Virus record (IMG/VR): IMGVR_UViG_3300034104_000211
Coordinates: 1-20,043 of that record
Length of the DNA: 20,043 nucleotides
Source: a virus
Strand: one strand, 5' to 3'
The notes beneath the pieces are model-generated. The model searched no databases and had not been told where the DNA came from. It saw only the letters and a program-made list of their open reading frames with translations. Both the position numbers and the translations under genes were made by a program. Shown piece after piece: positions 1-5,734 of the stretch; the stretch's first letter is position 1; each line of letters opens with the position of its first letter.

Positions 1-2
1 AC

Positions 3-344
3 GAAGCCCAAAAGAAGCTGCTTGAAAAGACAGACAAGAAGTGGCGGTTCGGTGACCTGTTTACCAGCAGCATTTCAAACTACAACATCCCTGCACCATT
101 CCACCGTGATGCAGCCAACATCATCGGGGCGGTAAACGTCATTATCACCAAGCGTGAGAATAGCATCGGGGGCAACCTCAACATCCCCGACTACGGAGCA
201 ACAATTGACCAATGCGACAACTCAATACTGGTGTACCCAGCATGGCGCAATATGCACGGAGTAACGCCCATTGAACCAACGGCTGAAGGTGGCTACCGCA
301 ACTCGCTGGTATTCTATCCCTTAAAATCTTTTGAAAATGTCTAA
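3..344 (+). CDS. 2-oxoglutarate/Fe(II) dioxygenase-like jelly-roll protein, C-terminal part (5' truncated by window edge)
   Basis: An open frame enters from the left edge and stops at TAA 342-344, leaving 113 residues. The fragment reads as a double-stranded beta-helix core. It has an H-R-D triad (His34, Asp36) followed by A-A-N, a Gly-Gly turn at 56-57, a hydrophobic strand then N-M-H-G (His85), and a Y-R-N-S strand (Arg99). HxD...H...R is the iron and 2-oxoglutarate binding pattern of the Fe(II) dioxygenase superfamily. The spacing and the terminal H-G-V-T-P-I ... Y-R-N-S-L-V-F-Y pattern recall the TET/JBP branch that hydroxylates pyrimidine methyl groups in DNA, but that subfamily call is an inference. 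A protein or small-molecule hydroxylase is possible. The stop overlaps the start of the terminase small subunit by 8 bases. The N-terminal part is outside the window, so fused domains cannot be excluded. Confidence 0.6.
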   Translation, partial: EAQKKLLEKTDKKWRFGDLFTSSISNYNIPAPFHRDAANIIGAVNVIITKRENSIGGNLNIPDYGATIDQCDNSILVYPAWRNMHGVTPIEPTAEGGYRNSLVFYPLKSFENV

Positions 345-687
345 CAGAGTTGAACACACAAAAAGGGCATTGATTGAAGCAATGGAAGCCTCGCTTGGCG
401 TGGTGACAACCGCCTGCAAAAAGGTAGGCGTAAGCCGCACCACGTTCTACGAGTACTACAATACGGACGCAGCGTTCAAGAAAACGATTGATGAACTGGA
501 GGCCGTAGCCCTTGACTTTGCAGAAAGCCAGTTGCATGCCCAGATAATGAAGGGCAGCACGGCAGCCACCATCTTCTACCTCAAGACAAAGGGCAAGAAG
601 CGTGGGTACATTGAACGCCAAGAGATTGAAGCCGTAGGCGGTAAGATGTTCCAAATAGAGGTGCTTGGGGAAGATACAGACCAATAA
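337..687 (+). CDS. terS: Terminase small subunit-like DNA-binding protein
   Basis: This 116-residue protein starts at ATG 337. A TTG six bases upstream is in frame but less likely. Residues about 20-42 form a helix-turn-helix: V-T-T-A-C-K-K-V-G-V-S-R-T-T-F-Y-E-Y-Y, the A-x3-G-V-S-x-x-T-F-Y pattern of small terminase subunits and related homeodomain-like phage proteins. The rest is helical, including an I-M-K-G-S-x-A-A-x-I-F-Y-L-K-T stretch often seen in such proteins, and a short C-terminal tail. Small terminases recognise the packaging site and hand DNA to the large subunit. It sits directly before the large subunit, whose start lies inside this gene, which strongly supports the call. A non-terminase HTH regulator is the alternative. 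Confidence 0.75.
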   Translation: MSNRVEHTKRALIEAMEASLGVVTTACKKVGVSRTTFYEYYNTDAAFKKTIDELEAVALDFAESQLHAQIMKGSTAATIFYLKTKGKKRGYIERQEIEAVGGKMFQIEVLGEDTDQ

Positions 688-1822
688 GGTATTCAACCAC
701 CTCAAGCGCAGCGACAAGAAGATAGTTGTTGAGCAGGGCGGCACTCGGAGTGGGAAGACATACAACATCCTGCTCTGGGTGATTTTCTATTACACCGACC
801 AACACACGGACAAGACCATCACCATCTGCCGTAAGACGTTCCCATCGTTGCGTGCTTCGGTGATGAGGGACTTCTTTGAAATCCTGCGGCAGAACGACCT
901 GTATCGTGAGGACTATCACAACCGGTCAAACCACGAGTACTACCTCAATGGCAACTTGGTGGAGTTCATCAGCCTTGACCAACCGCAAAAGATACGAGGC
1001 CGTAAGCGTGACTTGTTGTACATCAACGAGGCCAACGAACTAACGTATGAGGATTGGCAGCAGCTCATCCTGCGTACCGAAGGCAGGGCAATCCTTGACT
1101 ACAACCCATCGGATGCGTTCCATTGGATATACGACAAAGTTGTCCCCCGTGATGACTGCGACTTCTTCCAGACCACCTACATTGACAACCCGTTCCTTGA
1201 TGCAAGCGTAAAGGCAGAGATTGAACGCCTCAAGGAAACCGATGAGGACTACTGGCGTATCTATGGCTTGGGCGAGCGTGGCATGAGCCGTGCCACCATC
1301 TTCCAGTTCGGAGCAACAGACGTACCCAGCAACGCAAGGCTCTTGTCAATGGGGCTTGACTTTGGTTTCACCAACGACCCCAGCGCACTTGTTGCCGTGT
1401 ATGAAGCAGACGGTTGCCTGTACCTTGATGAGTTGCTTTACCAAACCGGCATGACCAACAACGACATCGCCAACGTGCTGACCTCGCTGGGTGTTGACCG
1501 CAGGAGTGAGGTGTATGCCGATAGCGCAGAACCCAAGTCCATTGAGGAGCTATACCGCAGGGGCTACAACGTGAAGCCCACGGCAAAGGGTGCGGATAGC
1601 GTGAACGCTGGCATTGACATAATGAAACGCTACAAGCTATTCATCACACCACGCAGCAAGAACCTTGAAAAGGAGCTGCGCAACTACAAGTGGACAGAGG
1701 ACAAGAACGGCAACCTGCTGAACAAACCCATTGACGCATTCAACCACGCTATTGATGCCGCACGATACGCTATCTTTAGCAAGAAAAACAACCCCAACTT
1801 CGGGCGATATTCAGTACGATGA
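665..1822 (+). CDS. terL: Terminase large subunit (packaging ATPase and nuclease)
   Basis: This 385-residue protein is the DNA-packaging motor that pumps genome into the prohead and cuts it. The ATPase half shows Walker A G-G-T-R-S-G-K-T at residues 25-32 and a Walker B-like strand ending L-L-Y-I-N-E-A (Asn121, Glu122), the form typical of the PBSX/Terminase_3 group. The nuclease half has the RNase H-like acidic residues: Asp232 in G-L-D-F-G-F, Asp286 in V-Y-A-D-S-A-E-P, and Asp357/Asp364 in D-A-F-N-H-A-I-D-A. The frame has no ATG before Walker A. The first usable codon after the in-frame TAG at 656 is TTG at 665, giving a 23-base overlap with the small subunit gene. It is slightly shorter than many homologues but both domains look complete. 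The stop TGA overlaps the next ATG (ATGA). Confidence 0.95.
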   Translation: MGKIQTNKVFNHLKRSDKKIVVEQGGTRSGKTYNILLWVIFYYTDQHTDKTITICRKTFPSLRASVMRDFFEILRQNDLYREDYHNRSNHEYYLNGNLVEFISLDQPQKIRGRKRDLLYINEANELTYEDWQQLILRTEGRAILDYNPSDAFHWIYDKVVPRDDCDFFQTTYIDNPFLDASVKAEIERLKETDEDYWRIYGLGERGMSRATIFQFGATDVPSNARLLSMGLDFGFTNDPSALVAVYEADGCLYLDELLYQTGMTNNDIANVLTSLGVDRRSEVYADSAEPKSIEELYRRGYNVKPTAKGADSVNAGIDIMKRYKLFITPRSKNLEKELRNYKWTEDKNGNLLNKPIDAFNHAIDAARYAIFSKKNNPNFGRYSVR

Positions 1823-2739
1823 TTTTTGTAGCAGGCAAACTGGGTGGTGTATTCTACCACCGACTTCAAGTACCATACGAAGACCTGATGCTTCGGGGCT
1901 ATATGGTCAAGTTCGGGCAGCTTGATGAGCTGGACAAATACAAAGGAGCCATCACGCATCTGGTTATTAACAGGGGCGTAGCCACTAAGAACCACAGGGC
2001 ATTCAGAGGGATGCTCAACAAGCATGGCATAAAGCTGATTCTTGACCTTGATGACTGGTGGGTATTGCCACGCCACCACGCCAATAGGAACGCCCTTAAG
2101 ACAAGCGACATCCTGTGGAGCATCAAGATTGCTGATGAAATCCATACGACCAACCCATTCCTCGCAGAGCAGATTCAGAAGGAGAACCCATACGTTCCCA
2201 TCTGGGTGCTGCCTAACGCCATTGACACACGCAGGGAGCAATGGACAGACATTGAAAAGGTAGAGGGCTTCAACGTGGGTTATATGGGTGCATTGCACCA
2301 CGATGATGATTTGGCCTACAATCGCATCAATTTAGCTGGCCTTAACGCATACACCATTGAGTACTACAAAGAAGCTCTAAACGCCTCTAATGCGTTTGAA
2401 CGGGCTGACCACACCACCTACGGCAAGTTGTACAAACAGATTCACGTCAGTATCGCTCCGCTTGCACCCAGCACATTCAACCGATGCAAGTCAAACCTCA
2501 AGGCGATTGAAGCTGGTTTCACCAAGACGTGCATCATTGCGCAGGACATGCACCCGTACACGCCCTTCCTAAACGAGAACAACGCAATCCTGTGCAAAGG
2601 ACCAGCCCATTGGGAGGAGGAACTCAAGAACCTTGACCCAGCAAGATGCGCTGAATTAGCCGAGCAGTTGCACAAGGACGTGCAGTTCTACACCATCCAG
2701 AATATAAACGACACACGCCAGCAATGCTTCGCACAATAA
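1819..2739 (+). CDS. GT-B fold glycosyltransferase (GT4-like)
   Basis: This 306-residue protein starts with the ATGA overlap at 1819. Its architecture is that of a retaining GT-B glycosyltransferase. There is an N-terminal Rossmann half with G-G-V-F-Y-H near the start and D-L-D-D-W-W at 76-81. The linker is L-P-N-A-I-D at 131-136. A second Rossmann half begins at V-G-Y-M-G-A (154-158), with a donor-site region S-N-L-K-A-I-E-A-G at 225-233 followed by P-Y-T-P-F. No signal peptide or membrane segment is seen, so it acts in the cytoplasm. The substrate is not readable from sequence: virion proteins, modified DNA bases or host surface glycans are all possible. Its position between terminase and tail genes, co-transcribed and overlapping both neighbours, argues for a late role in virion or DNA modification. 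Confidence 0.8.
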   Translation: MIFVAGKLGGVFYHRLQVPYEDLMLRGYMVKFGQLDELDKYKGAITHLVINRGVATKNHRAFRGMLNKHGIKLILDLDDWWVLPRHHANRNALKTSDILWSIKIADEIHTTNPFLAEQIQKENPYVPIWVLPNAIDTRREQWTDIEKVEGFNVGYMGALHHDDDLAYNRINLAGLNAYTIEYYKEALNASNAFERADHTTYGKLYKQIHVSIAPLAPSTFNRCKSNLKAIEAGFTKTCIIAQDMHPYTPFLNENNAILCKGPAHWEEELKNLDPARCAELAEQLHKDVQFYTIQNINDTRQQCFAQ

Positions 2740-3371
2740 ACGTCCCCAGCGTATGGGCTGACATCAAGCTCAAGGACTTCCAACGCTTTATGGGGGCAAA
2801 CCCCACCGATGAAACGGCTGATGACCTTGCCCTGTCCATCTTCTGCGGCATTGACAAGGATGAGCAGAGCCTGTTCCCCGTGAACGAAATTGAGGACATC
2901 AAGACCATTATGGCAGGGGTGTTCATGCAGAACCCAGAGCTGCAACGCTTCGTGAAGATAGGAGGCGTGGACTACGGCTTCCATCCCAAGCTGGAGGACA
3001 TCAGCATCGGTGAGTTCGTGGACTTGGAGGAGTATATGAAAGACCCAATCAAGAACGCTACCAAATGGATGGGCATCTTGTACCGACCCGTTACGAAGAA
3101 GGTATTGAACCGCCACGAGATAGAACCATACCACCCCGATAAGCACGATGGTGCTGCGTTTGAGGACATCACGATGGATGTAGTGCAAGGTGCGCTGCTT
3201 TTTTTTTATCGTTTAGAGATAGGACTGCAGATATCTTCTCTGACCTATTTGAAGCAACAGGCGGAACAAGAGAAGTCCTTGACGCACGAAGTGCCTTCGG
3301 AAAACGATGGGGATGGTACGCAGTCCTCCATCAGCTTGCTGCAGGGGCTATACAAAATCTTGACAAAGTAA
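2724..3371 (+). CDS. Tail assembly chaperone, short (unshifted) form
   Basis: This is the 215-residue 0-frame product starting at ATG 2724 inside the glycosyltransferase gene (16-base overlap). The N-terminal roughly 160 residues are an acidic, helix-rich domain with W-A-D-I-K-L-K-D-F-Q near the start and I-S-I-G-E-F-V-D-L-E-E-Y in the middle. I infer a tail chaperone from position and from the frameshift architecture: a T9 run at 3199-3207 followed by a long open -1 frame. After the slip site the 0 frame continues to TAA 3369-3371, overlapping what looks like the genuine downstream coding frame. In lambda-type tails the short form (G-like) and long form (GT-like) coat the tape measure and recruit tube subunits in a set ratio. 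An uncharacterised structural protein is the alternative. Confidence 0.6.
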   Translation: MLRTINVPSVWADIKLKDFQRFMGANPTDETADDLALSIFCGIDKDEQSLFPVNEIEDIKTIMAGVFMQNPELQRFVKIGGVDYGFHPKLEDISIGEFVDLEEYMKDPIKNATKWMGILYRPVTKKVLNRHEIEPYHPDKHDGAAFEDITMDVVQGALLFFYRLEIGLQISSLTYLKQQAEQEKSLTHEVPSENDGDGTQSSISLLQGLYKILTK

Positions 3372-3466
3372 CCGAGCTGCCCTTGTACCAATGCCTAACG
3401 TGGATAACCTACGAGGCTGACAGGGCAAGACTTGAGCAGACCATATCACGACAACGTACCCGATAA
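2724..3466 (+). CDS. Tail assembly chaperone, long form by -1 frameshift (GT-like)
   Basis: Slipping back one base at 3200-3206 joins residues 1-161 of the short form to 86 codons of the -1 frame, ending at TAA 3464-3466 (247 residues in all). The -1 frame is open from just after TGA 3161-3163. It encodes a coherent helical domain with F-S-D-L-F-E-A-T-G-G, F-G-K-R-W-G-W-Y, L-H-Q-L-A-A-G-A and L-T-W-I-T-Y-E-A-D-R. The W-G-W-Y block followed by a small-residue helix and a final E-x-x-R helix resembles the C-terminal part of tail chaperones in other phages (recalled, not searched). It also fills 3372-3466, which otherwise holds no gene. The fusion has no start of its own that I can see, which favours frameshifting over a separate gene. 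A sequencing error in the homopolymer is the competing explanation. Confidence 0.65.
3199..3207 (+). promoter_or_regulatory. Probable programmed -1 ribosomal frameshift site (T9 slippery run)
   Basis: Nine consecutive T are followed by A. In the 0 frame the codons at 3201 and 3204 are TTT TTT, and base 3200 is also T, so 3200-3206 fits the X-XXY-YYZ slippery heptamer rule. The -1 frame is open from 3164 to 3466, so slipping here is productive. No downstream pseudoknot was worked out. Confidence 0.65.
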
Positions 3467-3480
3467 GTGGTTTTCTATTT

Positions 3481-3948
3481 ATGAAGTACGGCTACTATCA
3501 AGTGTGTGAGGCTCTGCAATCAGCAGCCGAATCCGCATCATACGTCAACTCGGTAACGTGGGGCAACATCTTTGACGTTGACATGCGCAAGATGACCCTG
3601 TTCCCTCTGTGCCATATCTTAACCGGCACGGCTGAAATCCAAGAGCGCACCGTCACCTACTCCATTGACGTGCTGGTCATGGACGTGATGGACTACTCCA
3701 AGCAAGACCCGAACGTAGAGCCGTACTCGTTTCAAGGCGTAGCCCAGAAGCAAGACATCTATCACCGCAGCCTGTTCACCCTGCAGGAAATGATTGCCTC
3801 AATGCGCAGGGGTGACCTGTACACCGATGGCTACCGCTTGGTCAACGACCCCGTGTGCGAGCCTTTTGATGAGGACTTTGAGAACACCCTGTGCGGATGG
3901 AAGTGTACGCTGCAGATTGAAACACCCAACCCGACCATCATCTGCTAA
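3481..3948 (+). CDS. Neck/tail-terminator-like conserved phage protein
   Basis: This 155-residue protein starts with ATG 3481 after a 14-base T-rich gap, one of the few non-overlapping junctions. It is a mixed alpha/beta protein. An N-terminal helix (Y-Y-Q-V-C-E-A-L-Q-S-A-A) is followed by strands around T-L-F-P-L-C-H-I and V-T-Y-S-I-D-V-L-V-M-D-V-M-D. A middle helix leads to a C-terminal strand G-W-K-C-T-L-Q-I-E ending in P-N-P-T. Length, fold pattern and position between the tail chaperone and an HK97 gp10-like protein suit a tail terminator or tail completion protein that caps the tube at the neck (inference). The stop TAA shares its last base with the next ATG (TAATG). No enzymatic motif is visible. 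Confidence 0.45.
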   Translation: MKYGYYQVCEALQSAAESASYVNSVTWGNIFDVDMRKMTLFPLCHILTGTAEIQERTVTYSIDVLVMDVMDYSKQDPNVEPYSFQGVAQKQDIYHRSLFTLQEMIASMRRGDLYTDGYRLVNDPVCEPFDEDFENTLCGWKCTLQIETPNPTIIC

Positions 3949-4463
3949 TGGCACGGCAGACAGGCAACCCCAACCTAAAGAGGGCAGAGAACACCCGACT
4001 TGCATTGGACAAGTTCGGCAAGTACTTGGTTGCTGAAAGCCGCAAGAACCTAACACGCAAAAAAAAGAACGTCACGGGCAACCTGTACAAGTCGCTGGAC
4101 TACGAAATAACAACTGGCCCAAATAGCCTTGATTTTGACTTCTTGATGGCAGAGTATGGCGAGTGGGTGGACAAGGGTAGAAAAGCAGGAAAGATGCCCC
4201 CGTTCGGGGCGATATACGCATGGACTGCTCGCAGACGTTTGCAGTTCAAGGACAACAAAGGCAAGTTCCTGTCGTATGCTGAAACCGCACGCAAGGTGAT
4301 GATTAAGATTAAGGCCAAAGGAATTGAGCCTTCCAACTTCTACTCACGCCCTTTTCAGCTTGGCTTTGACAAACTGCCCACCGAAATACAACAGGCCTAT
4401 GGCCTTGACGTGGAGGACTTCCTTGAGTTTACGATAAACGAATTGAACAAAAAATATAAGTAA
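3948..4463 (+). CDS. HK97 gp10-like head-tail joining/neck protein
   Basis: This 171-residue, strongly basic protein starts at 3948 by TAATG overlap. The N-terminal helix is rich in Arg/Lys (L-T-R-K-K-K-N-V-T-G-N-L-Y-K-S-L). A short beta section follows, then Y-G-E-W-V-D-K-G-R-K-A-G, and P-P-F-G-A-I-Y-A-W with helical and F-Y-S-R-P-F turns. The T-G-x-L-x-x-S followed by Y-x-x-x-V-D-x-G pattern is the hallmark of the HK97 gp10/tail-completion family, whose members sit at the head-tail interface of siphoviruses. It also joins the next gene by TAATG. A related minor tail protein is possible. Confidence 0.6.
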   Translation: MARQTGNPNLKRAENTRLALDKFGKYLVAESRKNLTRKKKNVTGNLYKSLDYEITTGPNSLDFDFLMAEYGEWVDKGRKAGKMPPFGAIYAWTARRRLQFKDNKGKFLSYAETARKVMIKIKAKGIEPSNFYSRPFQLGFDKLPTEIQQAYGLDVEDFLEFTINELNKKYK

Positions 4464-5734
4464 TGGCTATCACTATCACCCAGCAGCCACCGACTATCAG
4501 CTTCGCAGGTAGCCCTATGGTCTACTCGGTAAGCTCTAACAACTCCGGCAACGCAGGATTCAAGTACGTTGCTGATGTGTTCATTTGGTTTGGTGCTTCG
4601 GGTAGCGTGCCTGTGAGCTACACCTACCGCCTCATCAAGCGCAAGGAATCGGTCAGCAACCTGTACGGGTACTTTGACGTGAGCAACATCGTAAGCTCAT
4701 ACCTGTCCCAAACGAACATTCACCATGCGGCAGGCACGGCAACCGACAACGAGCAGACCGTCTGCAACGTGGTGGTCAAGTTCCGTGAGTTCACAACGGC
4801 AGGCGGAACCGGTGCGGTAAGCGCAACAAGCAATACCATCCAAGCCTACGATGGGTACACGGAGTTTGTAGATGGCGTAAACGATACGACCACCACAGGG
4901 GTGATGACAAGCGGCAGCAGCCAGCAGTATATCCAGCTTGAGCAGGCTATGACCATCGGCATCGTACCTTCTCTGGTCAATGGTATGTTTGTGGAATACT
5001 CGGATGGGCAAACCGCTATGACTGATGTAGCATCTTTTGGTGCTACGGATTCAACGGATTCTACCGATAAGCTATGGTTCGTGCCAGCAGGCGTAGCGAA
5101 CCTTAACGATTCGGTCATTGACCCCAAGCCTTCGGATGTTACCGACCTGCAGTACTACGACCTTTCGCTTGGCGATTACACGAGCATTGACTATGCCCGT
5201 AGGGTAGTAACCGATGGTGGTACTTGCGAGGCTCTAACGTGCCTTGAGAACGCCATACAAGAGTTGGGCAATGATGATGCAGCATACACCACTCGCTTTT
5301 ACCCAACGTGCGAACCACGCTACACCCCAATCACCATAGCCTACCAAAATAAGTACGGGGCTTGGGACTACATTGTGGCGTTCAAGAAAAGTGTGGAATC
5401 AACCCGTACCGACAAGAAGCGTTACACCACCAACATCGGAACCATAGGCAGCAGCACTTGGACGTACGACCCCACCACGGCTTCACCAAACAAGACCTAC
5501 AACAACTTCGGCACGGATAGCATCACGCTCAACACGGGCTTCTTGAACGATGGCTACAACCAAATGGTCAAGGAAATGCTGCTATCTAATTCCGTATATT
5601 TGGTGGAGGAAGAACGCTACGTTATCTTGAACGATACGCAGGTAGAGTACAAGACCAGCCTGAACGATAATCTGGTGCAGTACACCTTCAATATGACCTA
5701 CGCAGCACAAGTCAAAAACCGAGTATGGCTCTAA
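4463..5734 (+). CDS. Large tail-tip or baseplate-type structural protein carrying a DGG-E-C module
   Basis: This 423-residue, beta-rich protein has no signal peptide or membrane span. It begins with a Thr/Pro/Ser-rich strand section (I-T-Q-Q-P-P-T-I-S-F-A-G-S-P) typical of Ig-like or tail-hub folds. Residues 244-269 hold a short helical module shared with two other proteins in this window (see repeat entries). The C-terminal part is again beta-rich, with several Asn-Thr turns, and ends V-K-N-R-V-W-L. The position between neck genes and a very large tail protein suggests a virion component near the tail tip. I do not recognise a specific family, and a fibre or decoration role is possible. The gene is coupled to its upstream neighbour by TAATG and overlaps the next gene by 10 bases. 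Confidence 0.5.
   Translation: MAITITQQPPTISFAGSPMVYSVSSNNSGNAGFKYVADVFIWFGASGSVPVSYTYRLIKRKESVSNLYGYFDVSNIVSSYLSQTNIHHAAGTATDNEQTVCNVVVKFREFTTAGGTGAVSATSNTIQAYDGYTEFVDGVNDTTTTGVMTSGSSQQYIQLEQAMTIGIVPSLVNGMFVEYSDGQTAMTDVASFGATDSTDSTDKLWFVPAGVANLNDSVIDPKPSDVTDLQYYDLSLGDYTSIDYARRVVTDGGTCEALTCLENAIQELGNDDAAYTTRFYPTCEPRYTPITIAYQNKYGAWDYIVAFKKSVESTRTDKKRYTTNIGTIGSSTWTYDPTTASPNKTYNNFGTDSITLNTGFLNDGYNQMVKEMLLSNSVYLVEEERYVILNDTQVEYKTSLNDNLVQYTFNMTYAAQVKNRVWL
5192..5269 (+). repeat. DGG-E-C module, copy 1
   Basis: This copy covers residues 244-269 of the 423-residue protein. It starts Y-A-R-R-V-V-T-D-G-G-T-C-E and continues with a Cys-Leu helix ending E-L-G. The invariant positions R4, D8, E13 and C17 are present, plus an extra Cys at position 12. 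Confidence 0.75.

Noticed and set aside
178-768. 196-residue open frame on the - strand
   Set aside because: It lies fully across the oxygenase, terS and terL genes, has low-complexity Leu/Cys content and no recognisable motif.
1684-2301. 205-residue open frame on the - strand
   Set aside because: It is antisense to terL and the glycosyltransferase, where the + strand frames have clear motifs.
3206-3466. Downstream chaperone frame as a separate gene
   Set aside because: I see no convincing start codon with its own leader in the -1 frame after the stop at 3161, so frameshifting from the upstream gene is preferred.
4981-4992. TATGTTTG, another promoter-like match
   Set aside because: It is inside a coding gene; such matches are expected several times by chance in 20 kb.
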